A stretch of DNA of 64,000 bases from Prevotella sp. (GCA_017554145.1 JAFZIZ010000013.1:62001-126000); one strand, 5' to 3'; counted from the stretch's first letter, positions 8,584 to 17,904 are shown. Notes: a model not told the origin generated them from the sequence alone. Made by a program: numbers and translations.

Positions 8584-10238
8584 TATTGAACACCTTCTTC
8601 ATCACACAATTTCTTCAGGTACTTAGCCTGCATCACCTTAGTGAAGCCACCGGCTATACTCGTACCGCCCCATAATACGCCAACAAGCTGACCAGCCTCA
8701 TTGAAGACAGGAGAACCACTGCTACCGCCAACCGACTGCTCCTGGATTTCGAAGTCGTACTTACTGGGTTCCTTGCTACACTTGGTCTCCTTAATACTAG
8801 GCTCCAATGCCTTGGCCCTCTTGTCGAGTGCCCATGTCAAGCCTGCAGGATAACCGATAGTATAGAGTTTATCCTTCAAAGGAACCAGACGGTCGGTGTC
8901 AAACTGTGAAGGACTGAATACCAACTCTACCTCCTCTGGAGTTTTCTTATCATTGAGTTGTAAGAGGGCAACGTCAATCTCTTTATCCTTGGAATCAGTA
9001 ACGACATCACAACGTTGGAACTCATCCAAGTGCGTATAGTTGCGTCCAGCATAACCTACCATGATATAATCAATTGCACCAGTAATGCTATAACGAGAAC
9101 GATTCAGACGATCGATAATCTTATTCAGTTCACCTTGCCAGTTTGGATATTTACGAATGTGGTCGTTAATAGCCTTAAACAGAGCAGTCTGGGCAAAAGC
9201 CTGCATTGTAGGCATTGAGAAATCTCTACCCTTATTGCTTGTTGTCAAGCGCTCATCACCAGTCTGCATAAACATACAAGTACGACGCATCAATTCTATA
9301 CGATATTCTACCAGTTCACGAACACGGTTATCCTCTTCAGCAGAACGATACTCCCAAGGTACTGCCACATGACGATTGGTTCCCATATAACCCTTTTTGT
9401 CAAGGAAGAATGCGGTAGCACTATAAGGTTGCTGTGCTGCGATATCCTCTATCTTACCGTTCCATGTATCAGGAATCGGGTTGTCCTCAAACTCTGCAAT
9501 ATAATGATACTGTGCTCCTACATATACTACCGTATTACGATATTTCTCTGGCGATACACTAGAAGGAGTTGAAGGTGTAGAAACGACAGATGTAGAATCA
9601 TTAACTAAAGCAACAGGTTCTGTTGTTCCTCCCTTTGGCCAAAGGGCGAAAATAATGGCAATAAGAGCAAGAAGACCTACACCAGCGGCAATACCATAGA
9701 TAAGGCCCTTGTTGGTTTTCGGCATCACAGCTGCTATCTGGTCTGTTACATCCTCCGTACCACAAACGATATTGTCACCTTTCTTAATACGGAAGTCTTT
9801 ATTGGCAGCAATCTTCACACCATTCACCATCGTACCATTACGGCTTCCGTTGTCATGAATATACACCTTGCCATCATGACCGATTCTAACAGATGCATGG
9901 TAACGACTGACCGTTTGACTATTGAGAATAATCTCATTACGGTAGTTGGAACCAATATTATATACTGATTTATAGGCTGAGAGCCTTTCTGCTACAGGCA
10001 CCTTTGCCCAAACAAGTGGAGTATCAGCAAAAGAGATGCGGTCACCCCTCTGTACTGACACTTCTTTACCTGGCTCCAACTGCTTGTTGCCAACTGTAGT
10101 ACCGTTTTTACTGTTCTTGTCCTCCAGAATAATCTGTCCGTCGTCAAGAATTGTCATCTCTGCATGTAAACTGCTAACGTATTGGCTGTCCAATACGAGG
10201 TCGCATGATTGCGAACTTCCAATTTTAATAATTTTCAT
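8583..10238 (-). CDS. Double-FHA membrane protein with C-terminal trypsin-like protease
   Basis: A 551-residue protein in three parts. Two FHA domains (about residues 1-70 and 92-160) show the phosphothreonine-binding pattern GS...S..H...D..SKNGT and GS...S.YHA...D.GSRNGT. One membrane segment lies at about 179-200. A serine protease domain follows, with a readable triad: His290 in GTNRHVA, Asp422 in EIDVALLQL and Ser507 in GGSSGSP. With the FHA part in the cytoplasm the protease would be periplasmic, so a kinase signal inside could control proteolysis outside. This fusion is unusual. Substrate unknown. Confidence 0.88.
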   Translation of the reverse strand: MKIIKIGSSQSCDLVLDSQYVSSLHAEMTILDDGQIILEDKNSKNGTTVGNKQLEPGKEVSVQRGDRISFADTPLVWAKVPVAERLSAYKSVYNIGSNYRNEIILNSQTVSRYHASVRIGHDGKVYIHDNGSRNGTMVNGVKIAANKDFRIKKGDNIVCGTEDVTDQIAAVMPKTNKGLIYGIAAGVGLLALIAIIFALWPKGGTTEPVALVNDSTSVVSTPSTPSSVSPEKYRNTVVYVGAQYHYIAEFEDNPIPDTWNGKIEDIAAQQPYSATAFFLDKKGYMGTNRHVAVPWEYRSAEEDNRVRELVEYRIELMRRTCMFMQTGDERLTTSNKGRDFSMPTMQAFAQTALFKAINDHIRKYPNWQGELNKIIDRLNRSRYSITGAIDYIMVGYAGRNYTHLDEFQRCDVVTDSKDKEIDVALLQLNDKKTPEEVELVFSPSQFDTDRLVPLKDKLYTIGYPAGLTWALDKRAKALEPSIKETKCSKEPSKYDFEIQEQSVGGSSGSPVFNEAGQLVGVLWGGTSIAGGFTKVMQAKYLKKLCDEEGVQ

Positions 10239-10256
10239 AGTTATATCAGTTTTTAA

Positions 10257-10970
10257 TTATATGACTACCGTTTTATTCTTGTTACCAGAAGAATTGTCTT
10301 TAGAAGGAGCTGGTGTTTCCTTCTGCTTCTGACTATCTTGCTGTTTTTGTTTTTGTAACTCCTTGGCTTTCTGTTGACGAGCTCTTTCTTCTGCCTCACG
10401 CTTTTTCTTACTGGCTCTGGCAGCACCGTAGACATCTATCACTTCGTCATTAGGGGCAGCTGTAGATTCCTGAGGAGTCGATGGAGATGTCGTACTGGAT
10501 GCATCTGGATCTTGTTGCTGTCCTTCTCCTTCCTGTTGCTCTTGTTCCTGTATCGGTTCAGCCTGCTGCTCGATAGTCGTAGCGGGCTTCTGCACTTGCT
10601 CCGTAGCAGGTTGAGGAGCCGGCTCCTCAGATCCAGTGAACAGGCTTTTCACTAAACAAATAGCAAGAATCAGTACTACAAGTCCTGCCACGATAATAGC
10701 ACCTAACTTATAATACTTAAGGGGATCTGGAACTTTCGACCAGTCCAGTTGATATACATCTGCAAAGTTGACAACATCCTTGCGAGTGACAGGGAATGGT
10801 ACATTGGGACGTAGACGAACACCATTGACGAAGGTACCGTTCTTGCTCATATCAACCACCTCCATATTTCCAAAAGTGGGGATTTTGATAATAGCATGGC
10901 GACGACTCATCATCTCATCATCAATGGTGATTGTACAACCGTCACCTCGACCTATTGTAATTGTCTTCAT
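10257..10970 (-). CDS. FHA domain protein with one membrane segment and charged tail
   Basis: A 237-residue protein if the ATG at 10970 is used; a TTG two codons upstream is less likely. An N-terminal FHA domain (about residues 1-75) has GRGDGCTI, MSRRHAII and SKNGTFVNG, and a membrane helix follows at about 88-108. The rest is low-complexity, rich in Glu, Gln, Lys and Pro, and ends in a basic tail. With the FHA part inside, the tail would be periplasmic. It sits between the PP2C gene and the FHA-protease gene with gaps of 8 and 18 bp. It is probably a phosphothreonine reader for the operon's kinases. Confidence 0.82.
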   Translation of the reverse strand: MKTITIGRGDGCTITIDDEMMSRRHAIIKIPTFGNMEVVDMSKNGTFVNGVRLRPNVPFPVTRKDVVNFADVYQLDWSKVPDPLKYYKLGAIIVAGLVVLILAICLVKSLFTGSEEPAPQPATEQVQKPATTIEQQAEPIQEQEQQEGEGQQQDPDASSTTSPSTPQESTAAPNDEVIDVYGAARASKKKREAEERARQQKAKELQKQKQQDSQKQKETPAPSKDNSSGNKNKTVVI

Positions 10971-10978
10971 AGGCAATA

Positions 10979-12379
10979 TTATTTGATGGATTGAAGTTTC
11001 TTAATCAGGATGTTATAATGTCCAATACTCTGATCCGTATTATCAGCAGCAACCTTATTACCAAGTTTCTCTCTCACCTCATCATAGGTAACTTTATTCT
11101 TTGTATCCTTAGCGGCAAGTGTCTTCAACTGTTCAGCAACAGTGGAGCGCAACTGCTTACGCTGAGGACTCTCCTTCATTTCCTTGATTTTGGATAGCTG
11201 GGATATAATACCATTTCTTGATTTCTGAATAGCATCAGCGGCAGCCTGAGCTTGAGCAGCAGCGGCTTGAGCCTTATCAGCAGCAGCCTGTGCTTCCTTC
11301 GCTTTCTGTTCTGCCTCGTTTTTGGCTTTTTCTGCTGCATTTTCCTTTTCCTGAGCCACCTTCATGGTCGCATCGGCAGCCTCCTGTTTGGAGGTTGCCA
11401 CATCACCCAACAAGACGTTGATGCTATCCTCCAGAGCCCTGATACGTTTACCTCTTGTTTCCAGTTCCGTCAGCAGCGATTCCACTTCTCCGTCGCGGCT
11501 ACCCTCTGCAGGACGGGAGATTAATACAATATTAAAAATGATACTTAGCAGGCAGACAGCTGCTAGTCCTATCAATAAGCGTAATGTTTTCTTGCTCATT
11601 TTTTCTTTTAGTATAGAATTTTGTTTGGTTTCCAATAATGCGATAGTAAGATTATCGTGCTTGTTTCCGTTTTTTCGTCCTATCTGATCTACTTCTAATA
11701 CTGTAGAATCGACAGCACCCGATAAAGAATGAGTCTTTGCTACTCGTTTGATCAGATCATTTTCTGGCATGGAACCCCAGATACCGTCCGTACAGAGCAT
11801 AAAGCGGTCGCCTGCATCATAGGGGCGTTCTGTGACCTCGGCCAGATTCGTCAGTTTACTACCTAATGCCTTAGTAATGATATTCGACTGGGACGATAGC
11901 CTTGCCTGTTCTTCTGTCAACGTACCGTTACGTACCAGTTCACCCACCATCGAATGGTCAGAAGTACGGAATATCTTCTTGCCACGACGGAATTGGTAGA
12001 TACGGCTGTCACCGACATGTCCTAAAACGGCAGACTGTTCATTGATAAGTACCACTGTAGCCGTAGAGCCCATCCCTCGTAATGCCGGGGTCTCCGCTGT
12101 CTTGGCGAGGATTGCCTGATGAGCGTATTCTATCGCATTGGCAACCATCTCCGTACGCGGCATCTCTTGTGAAGCGTTGACTACATACTCAACAATCTTC
12201 TGAACAGCAATCGTTGAGGCGAGTTGTCCTCCAGGACCACCACCCATACCGTCACAGACTACGGCAATCAGTCCCTTCTCTGTATCCAGGAAGCCACAGG
12301 AGTCTTGGTTCTCCGGTCTGCCCCCCTGTCGGGTGTCCCAATAGCCTGCAAAAGGCATAGCTGTCTTAATTGCATTCAT
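10979..12379 (-). CDS. PP2C-type Ser/Thr phosphatase with membrane helix and coiled coil
   Basis: A 466-residue protein. Residues 1-250 are a PP2C phosphatase with its metal ligands visible: NQDS (Asp26), CDGMGG (Asp43), GHVGDSRIY, CTDGIWG (Asp198) and HDNLT (Asp242). A membrane segment at about 267-288 follows, then an Ala/Lys/Glu-rich coiled coil (about 300-420) outside the membrane and a C-terminal helical part. It would remove phosphate from targets of the two kinases encoded just upstream (gap of 4 bp). The long extracytoplasmic coiled coil could sense the envelope or bind a partner. Confidence 0.9.
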   Translation of the reverse strand: MNAIKTAMPFAGYWDTRQGGRPENQDSCGFLDTEKGLIAVVCDGMGGGPGGQLASTIAVQKIVEYVVNASQEMPRTEMVANAIEYAHQAILAKTAETPALRGMGSTATVVLINEQSAVLGHVGDSRIYQFRRGKKIFRTSDHSMVGELVRNGTLTEEQARLSSQSNIITKALGSKLTNLAEVTERPYDAGDRFMLCTDGIWGSMPENDLIKRVAKTHSLSGAVDSTVLEVDQIGRKNGNKHDNLTIALLETKQNSILKEKMSKKTLRLLIGLAAVCLLSIIFNIVLISRPAEGSRDGEVESLLTELETRGKRIRALEDSINVLLGDVATSKQEAADATMKVAQEKENAAEKAKNEAEQKAKEAQAAADKAQAAAAQAQAAADAIQKSRNGIISQLSKIKEMKESPQRKQLRSTVAEQLKTLAAKDTKNKVTYDEVREKLGNKVAADNTDQSIGHYNILIKKLQSIK

Positions 12380-12383
12380 ATAT

Positions 12384-13334
12384 TTATCTCTTAAATAAAT
12401 CTCCTATCACAGGCACCCCACTGTCTTGGACTTTCTTGAGGAACCTGTCAAACTTAGTATAATTACGGGGAGGTAATGCAGCCTTCAGCGCCATCTTCAT
12501 CGCATTCGCATTCTGGTAACGGTCTTCCGGACGAATGGCTGTCGCCTTACGAGTCACCTCAAAGACAGAATCTGAGATTCCCTGAACCTTAGGAAGTATC
12601 ATTCCATGATGGAGCGCTTTCGACTCTGCAACAGTAGTGGCTGAGAAAGGATTCTGTTTAGTAATCAATTCATATAAGGTAATACCTGCCTCATAGATAT
12701 CAGTTGCCGAAGTTAATTGTGATTTATTCTCTACATCCGAAAACTGTTCCGGCGCTGCATATTTGGGAGTTCCCATCATACCCGATGTCGAACTATTGAT
12801 TGTTTCCGATACATCGGCAATACCTAAGTCCATCAGTCTGACGTTACGTCCTTGTTCCATCATGATGTTCGATGGCTTGATATCCATGTGGATAATCCCT
12901 TTTGTATGGATATAGGCGAGGGCATCCAGTACTGGAAGGAACAACTCACAAATACGATGCTCCGCATTCGGAAGGGAACGGACATGTTCATTGATAAACT
13001 TATCGATGTTCTCACCCTTGACAAAACGACTGATAATGAATATCGGGCCATAATCAGGGGCAACTTCACAGCAACCCAGCATTTCCACCAGATTGGGATG
13101 ACTGAACATAAGGTCGGCTTCCTGATGAGCTCTCCTACGGATTTCAGGATTATTGGCATAATGGTCGACAACCCTTTTCACAGCAACAGGCTCGTTTGTC
13201 TGACAGTTTTTGCCAATATATACAACACCCATCGCCCCTGCACCAAGTGGAGCCTGAGTCTCATCATACTGATACCATCGGTCATAGGCATTCAGATAGA
13301 TGATGTTTCCTTCCTTCTTTACCTTCCCTGGCAT
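12384..13334 (-). CDS. Soluble Ser/Thr protein kinase (Hanks type)
   Basis: A 316-residue kinase without a membrane segment. Catalytic features are present: Gly-rich loop LGAGAMGVV, Lys53 in VAVKRV, catalytic loop HMDIKPSN (Asp151, Lys153, Asn156; HRD is changed to HMD), DLG in place of DFG (Asp169) and the APE motif. It should be active, phosphorylating Ser/Thr in the cytosol. The nearby FHA domains are likely readers and the PP2C a likely eraser. Gaps to its neighbours are 3-4 bp. The Met in HMD means it lacks the usual Arg that couples to activation-loop phosphorylation, so it may be constitutively active (inference). Confidence 0.9.
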   Translation of the reverse strand: MPGKVKKEGNIIYLNAYDRWYQYDETQAPLGAGAMGVVYIGKNCQTNEPVAVKRVVDHYANNPEIRRRAHQEADLMFSHPNLVEMLGCCEVAPDYGPIFIISRFVKGENIDKFINEHVRSLPNAEHRICELFLPVLDALAYIHTKGIIHMDIKPSNIMMEQGRNVRLMDLGIADVSETINSSTSGMMGTPKYAAPEQFSDVENKSQLTSATDIYEAGITLYELITKQNPFSATTVAESKALHHGMILPKVQGISDSVFEVTRKATAIRPEDRYQNANAMKMALKAALPPRNYTKFDRFLKKVQDSGVPVIGDLFKR

Positions 13335-13337
13335 AAA

Positions 13338-15038
13338 TTATTCTTCCGTTGGTTGAGCAGCAAGGGCACTCACCTGATCGATACGAGTCATATAGAGCTT
13401 CACATACTCAACATCATTTTTCTGACGAGCATATTCTATTCCGTCTTTGAATAGTTTCAATGACTTTTGTATGTCTTGTTCCCTGGCATCACCCGTACGT
13501 ATCTCACCGGCGACATAGTCTGTTGCGAGTTCGAACAACGCCTTATAGCTTTCTGAATTACTTTTGACAGCCTGCTCTGCATATTGATGAGCCTTCTTGG
13601 CATCTCTGGTAATATAAGGCTTTGTCATTTCTCGCAACTGCTTGATTTCATCAGCACTAATCTCCGCATCAACAGGTTGAGTCAGAGCGGCTAACAAGGC
13701 TACGGCATCAGCAGCATTTTTATAGTCACCGTATGAAGTGGCAATGTCGGTCAATTGTTTCACACCTTCCTTAATCTTTGTAGGATCCGAAAGGCTCTTC
13801 ATCGCTTCGGCCATCAACATTCCCACAGGAGTCTGCTTGGCATTGGTCTCCGGGTCTGTCACAACATCCAACGCATCTGAGTCGATAACTTTACCTTCAC
13901 GGTCTTGATACAGACTTTCCTTTTGAGCCTGTGCAACTTCCTCTTCAGAAGGTCCTGAACTCATCACAGCAATACCGATGATAACACCAAGAACCACTAC
14001 GGCAGCAGCAATCATGCCAATCAATTTGTTCTTGTTACCTTTCACGTCAGCGAGACTTGCCACCACCTGGCCAGTACTCGTTGCAGAAGGTACTGCATCC
14101 GCTTTCGACAGATGTTCCAAATCCACACGCATCTCTGTTGCCGACTGATAGCGGTCGCTTTGTTTCTTTGCCGTCGCCTTGGCAACGATATTACGCACAG
14201 CCTTATAAGGAATCAGTTTCAGAGGAATCTTTTCGTTCAACTGTTTCTTAATCAGTTCTGCCATCGTTCCTTCGAAAGGCATACTTCCTGTGATAAACTG
14301 GAAGAGCATAATACCCACAGCATAGATATCTGTTGTCTTGTCCTGATTATGTACGTCGCCCAGTACTAACTCCGGCGCAGCATAAGCCGCTTTACCGATA
14401 AACTGACCTGTACTCGTCAGTTGCTGATCTTGTGTATTCAGATTATCCAATTGCTTAGCAATACCGAAATCTATGATCTTCACTTTACGGTCGACCGTAA
14501 TCATGATATTACTCGGGTCAAGGTCACGATGAATGTACCCCTTGTCGTGGAGAGCCATCAAACCTGACAAAATATTCTTCACAATGAAGACGGCAAAGCC
14601 GAAACGATCGTTCTGGTATTTCGTATACAGTTCTTGGGCAAATGGCACATCATTACCATTCTTATCCGTCGTTTTTCCATTCAACAAGTCAAAGAGCATC
14701 ACACCTTGCAGCAGTTCACTGACTACATGGTAGCGCTTCACAGGGCGGGAACTCTGAGGATTCTCCACAATCTCTATGAAGCCAAACATCTCCACCAAAT
14801 TCTCATTATGGATTTGGATGGAAGCCTCACGTTTGGCTCGTTCAATAGCATGTGCAGGCAAGTCCTCAAACAGGAATTTAATGGCAACATCCATACGGAC
14901 ACCATTATCCTCATTCACGCGCACACCTTTTAACACCTGCCCCATGCCACCCTCACCGAGTGAAGGCAACTCTGGGTCTACCTCATAGTGTATGTGTTTC
15001 CGTTTTTCCTCTTCTCCTTGTATATATATTAAAGACAT
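13338..15038 (-). CDS. Membrane Ser/Thr protein kinase with extracytoplasmic helical domain
   Basis: A 566-residue protein. The kinase domain is at residues 20-310: Gly-rich loop LGEGGMGQV, Lys54 in VAIKF, catalytic loop HRDLDPSN and DFG (190-192). The catalytic-loop Lys is replaced by Asp174, while Asp172 and Asn177 remain. A membrane helix at about 338-360 is followed by some 200 residues that look alpha-helical and TPR-like, placed outside the cytoplasm. This resembles the PknB layout with a different sensor. It begins 18 bp after the upstream FHA gene. Confidence 0.9.
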   Translation of the reverse strand: MSLIYIQGEEEKRKHIHYEVDPELPSLGEGGMGQVLKGVRVNEDNGVRMDVAIKFLFEDLPAHAIERAKREASIQIHNENLVEMFGFIEIVENPQSSRPVKRYHVVSELLQGVMLFDLLNGKTTDKNGNDVPFAQELYTKYQNDRFGFAVFIVKNILSGLMALHDKGYIHRDLDPSNIMITVDRKVKIIDFGIAKQLDNLNTQDQQLTSTGQFIGKAAYAAPELVLGDVHNQDKTTDIYAVGIMLFQFITGSMPFEGTMAELIKKQLNEKIPLKLIPYKAVRNIVAKATAKKQSDRYQSATEMRVDLEHLSKADAVPSATSTGQVVASLADVKGNKNKLIGMIAAAVVVLGVIIGIAVMSSGPSEEEVAQAQKESLYQDREGKVIDSDALDVVTDPETNAKQTPVGMLMAEAMKSLSDPTKIKEGVKQLTDIATSYGDYKNAADAVALLAALTQPVDAEISADEIKQLREMTKPYITRDAKKAHQYAEQAVKSNSESYKALFELATDYVAGEIRTGDAREQDIQKSLKLFKDGIEYARQKNDVEYVKLYMTRIDQVSALAAQPTEE

Positions 15039-15056
15039 TTCTTGTTCGTTTTAGCT

Positions 15057-15776
15057 TTACATCATTTCTGTTCCACCTGGCTCATCAAAGCCGGCACCGC
15101 TCAGATCAACAGTTCCTGTATCGACATTACGATTGTCAGAACTATAAGGACGGAACTTACTCTGTGTAGCATCGTCGTTAAAGCCGCCACGGCCCTGAGC
15201 CTGGAATGAATAATCATCATTGGCAGCTTCCTTATCCTCTACAAACTCCTCTGCTACAGAAAGTCCATACTCCTCTGCGTCAATCAGAAGCAGCAACAAC
15301 TTATAGTTGGCGCCTATCGTGATGATGTCGTTTGCCTTACAAGTGTGGTTCTCATAATCCAGCTCTTCGTCATTCAGATACATACCTGTCTTTGACCCTG
15401 TATCACGGATACTGGCAATCAATTTATGAGTACTCTTCATCTGCTTAATACTCAAGGTAGCATGCTTACTCGATACAGACATTTCCTTCAGGCAAATGTC
15501 ACAGTCGTCAGCTCGACCAATTGTATTGGTACCCAGATGCAATGGCCAGTATTCACCAATTCCCTTACGGGAGATAGAATATAGGAATCCTACCACGGGG
15601 GTATTGGGTTTTTTCTGTGGACTAGCACTCACTGGTGCACTACCTGGTGTATAATCGTTCATACCAGGAATGTAAGTCTCATTACCTGTACGCTGACCTG
15701 CCCCTTGTGAACGGGCATAAGGATTGTTCTTGGAAGCATTGCCTCCACCTCTTACGAAAGTTTCATCTTGTTTCAT
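15057..15776 (-). CDS. Cytosolic FHA domain protein, first gene of the kinase operon
   Basis: A 239-residue protein. The first 60 or so residues are Gly/Asn/Pro-rich and probably disordered, with threonines that could be kinase targets (TFVRGG, ETYIPG). An FHA domain (about 75-165) carries IGRADDCDI, SSKHATL and DTGSKTGMYLND. The tail is acidic and Gly-rich. No membrane segment. Its position at the head of the operon, with a Thr-rich disordered arm and FHA fold, recalls small FHA adaptors that bind their kinase. The functional link is inferred. Confidence 0.82.
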   Translation of the reverse strand: MKQDETFVRGGGNASKNNPYARSQGAGQRTGNETYIPGMNDYTPGSAPVSASPQKKPNTPVVGFLYSISRKGIGEYWPLHLGTNTIGRADDCDICLKEMSVSSKHATLSIKQMKSTHKLIASIRDTGSKTGMYLNDEELDYENHTCKANDIITIGANYKLLLLLIDAEEYGLSVAEEFVEDKEAANDDYSFQAQGRGGFNDDATQSKFRPYSSDNRNVDTGTVDLSGAGFDEPGGTEMM

Positions 15777-15815
15777 ATCAATAGTTTTAGTGACGTTATT
15801 AATCTATACTTATTA

Positions 15816-15823
15816 CAAAGGTA
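15816..15823 (-). promoter_or_regulatory. -7 promoter box (TACCTTTG) of the FHA/kinase operon
   Basis: TACCTTTG on the minus strand, 39 nt before the ATG at 15776. It is the only clear box upstream of the eight closely spaced genes 15776-6244, so they are probably one transcript. Confidence 0.7.
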
Positions 15824-15952
15824 GCAAATAGAAAAGAATTATAGGTGGGTTTTCCATTTTATCTTTGCTTTTTACATGTTTTATAACTTTAGTTTGCATC
15901 TCTTAACGAATATTATTTCTTCATCTTTCAGATGATTCTCACAAATATTTCG

Positions 15953-15960
15953 TACTTTTG
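15953..15960 (+). promoter_or_regulatory. -7 promoter box (TACTTTTG) for the metallo-hydrolase gene
   Basis: Matches TAnnTTTG and is followed by CACCC; 29 nt before the ATG at 15990. Confidence 0.65.
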
Positions 15961-15989
15961 CACCCAATTATCATCAATAACAATAAAAA

Positions 15990-16721
15990 ATGAAAAGATT
16001 GAATCTTTTATTACTGACCCTTTGCATCACATTTGGATGCTCAGCGCAGCAGCATGAGACAGACGAGTTTAAGACTGCATCTGGCAAAACTGTAAAGATG
16101 ACGTGCATCAAGCATGCCAGTATCATGATGGAATACGACGGAAAAGTGTTTTACTTCGATCCCGTTATCAATATGCAGCCATATACCGACTATACAACAT
16201 GGCCAAAAGCTAACTTCATCTTCGTGACACACGAACACAAAGACCATTTCGACACAATGGCGCTGACGGAGTTGCGCAGAAACTATACAGTCATCTACGT
16301 CAACCACAATGTCTACACCCAATGGGGCAGCGGTTATGTAATGGCAAATGGTGATAAGGCGGAAGTCTGTGACAACGTCACCGTAGAGGCTGTACCCGCT
16401 TATAACAACACCCCTGGACACGAGCAGTTCCATCCGAAGGGACGTGACAATGGTTATATCCTGACTATCGAGAATCTGCGCATCTATGTAGCCGGTGATA
16501 CGGAGGATATTCCCGAGATGGCAGACATCAAGGACATCGACATCGCCTTCCTGCCCTGTAACCAACCTTACACGATGACGCCAGAGCAATTGGTAAAGGT
16601 AGCAAAGACGATCAGGCCGAAAGTGCTGTTCCCCTACCACTATTCCGATACGCCTATCCGCAAGGTGACGATGCTATTGGGAGGAAGTGGCATTGATGTG
16701 AGAATCAGACGATACCAATAA
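15990..16721 (+). CDS. MBL-fold metal-dependent hydrolase, lipoprotein
   Basis: A 243-residue protein. The signal sequence ends in Thr-Phe-Gly-Cys, a lipobox. The metallo-beta-lactamase motif HEHKDH (His81, His83, Asp85, His86) is complete; later ligands are visible in VAGDTED and FPYHYSD. It resembles the UlaG-like/UPF0173 branch, whose exact substrates are seldom known. It shares a direction with the porin and symporter downstream, with 39 bp to the porin gene and no promoter box seen between, so the three may form a uptake/processing operon. Confidence 0.85.
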   Translation: MKRLNLLLLTLCITFGCSAQQHETDEFKTASGKTVKMTCIKHASIMMEYDGKVFYFDPVINMQPYTDYTTWPKANFIFVTHEHKDHFDTMALTELRRNYTVIYVNHNVYTQWGSGYVMANGDKAEVCDNVTVEAVPAYNNTPGHEQFHPKGRDNGYILTIENLRIYVAGDTEDIPEMADIKDIDIAFLPCNQPYTMTPEQLVKVAKTIRPKVLFPYHYSDTPIRKVTMLLGGSGIDVRIRRYQ

Positions 16722-16760
16722 AGGTTATAGTTTATAAGTTTAAAGATAAAAGATTAGATT

Positions 16761-17870
16761 ATGAGAAAACAATTTTTTAAAGAGGCTTTATTAGCCGTAG
16801 CCCTTGCTGCGTTCAGCAGTACCGCAGCCATGGGACAATCTACACCCGCTGAATCTTCTTCAGAACAGGGTAAGAAAACAGAACTTGACTGGTTGAAGGA
16901 CGTCTCAGATCGTGTTGAACTTCACGGATACGCACAAGGCGGCTTCAACTACACACACCAAGGGGGAGAAGACAAAGGAACCTTCGAACTCAAGCGTATC
17001 CTCTTCTGGGCCAACGCCCAAATCACAGACAGATGGTCGTTCTTGTTCATGCACGATTTTTCCAGTGTCGTCCAAGAGTTCTATACCGACTATCGCTTTA
17101 CCAACAACAAGGCCTTGACCGTTCGCCTTGGACAATTTAAGAACGGCGTATCTCTCGAAAATCCCTTATCCCCTACTGCTATGGAGGCTATCGATGTCTA
17201 CTCAGAAGGTGTGACCTATCTGACCGGCTGTGGTAGTGACCCTTTGATGGGTGTACAGTATGGTCGTGACCTCGGACTTGCTATCTTCGGTGAGACCAAT
17301 GACGGAAAATTCCGCTACGAAGCACAGGTTATGAACGGACAGGGTATCAACAAAAAAGACGGCAACAAAGAAAAAGACTTCATCGGACGTCTGGAATATC
17401 GTCCCGTGAAGGGTCTCAATATCGTGGCTACTGGACAAATTGGACGTGGCCACGCCATCAAAGAGTCGCCTTATATCCCCGACATTGAAGAAGGCGAAGA
17501 CTATAAGCGCAACCGTTGGACAGTAGGTTTCGATTACAAATCAAAGGCATTCAATGTCCATGGTGAGTACGTGGAAGGTAAGGACAAGAATACTACCAGC
17601 CGTGGTGCCTATGTGACAGGTGCCGTTCCTCTCTATAAGGGTTTGGACTTCGTAGGTTCCTACGACTTCTTCAATTTCAATACCACACTGGGCTACGACC
17701 AACATAAGGTGATTGCAGGTCTGCAATACTGGTTCTTTAAGAAATGCCGCTTCCAAGTACAGTATGTCTATAAGAGTGCTGGAGTAAGTGCAGGTGCCTT
17801 TACCCACGACGCCAGTCATGCCGTAATGGCTCAGATGCAGATTCGCCTCGATTATGCGAAGAAGAAGTAA
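16761..17870 (+). CDS. Phosphate-selective porin O/P-like outer-membrane protein
   Basis: A 369-residue protein with a signal peptide cut near AMGQS and a short disordered linker. It then runs as alternating beta strands from VELHGYAQGGFNYTH onward, with the last strand ending in an amphipathic RLDYAKKK. Features such as TDRWSFLFMHDFSS, RLGQFKNGVS and the FIGRLEYRPVKGLN strand fit the porin O/P family. It should form an anion or polyanion channel in the outer membrane. The Na+ symporter gene follows after 34 bp containing a 9-bp triple repeat. Confidence 0.82.
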   Translation: MRKQFFKEALLAVALAAFSSTAAMGQSTPAESSSEQGKKTELDWLKDVSDRVELHGYAQGGFNYTHQGGEDKGTFELKRILFWANAQITDRWSFLFMHDFSSVVQEFYTDYRFTNNKALTVRLGQFKNGVSLENPLSPTAMEAIDVYSEGVTYLTGCGSDPLMGVQYGRDLGLAIFGETNDGKFRYEAQVMNGQGINKKDGNKEKDFIGRLEYRPVKGLNIVATGQIGRGHAIKESPYIPDIEEGEDYKRNRWTVGFDYKSKAFNVHGEYVEGKDKNTTSRGAYVTGAVPLYKGLDFVGSYDFFNFNTTLGYDQHKVIAGLQYWFFKKCRFQVQYVYKSAGVSAGAFTHDASHAVMAQMQIRLDYAKKK

Positions 17871-17876
17871 TAAATT

Positions 17877-17903
17877 ATCAGAGTAATCAGAATAATCAGA
17901 TAT
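17877..17903 (+). repeat. Three 9-bp tandem units between porin and symporter genes
   Basis: Units ATCAGAGTA, ATCAGAATA and ATCAGATAT directly before the ATG at 17905. They may act as a translation-initiation region or be a small expansion; no other function visible. Confidence 0.6.
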
Positions 17904-17904
17904 T

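Noticed and set aside
6244-15776. Type VI secretion regulatory locus
   Set aside because: The kinase/PP2C/FHA set fits, but no secretion, sheath, spike or ATPase genes of a type VI system are in the window.
6244-15776. TerY-P type kinase/phosphatase triad
   Set aside because: No von Willebrand factor A (TerY) protein is present in the cluster.
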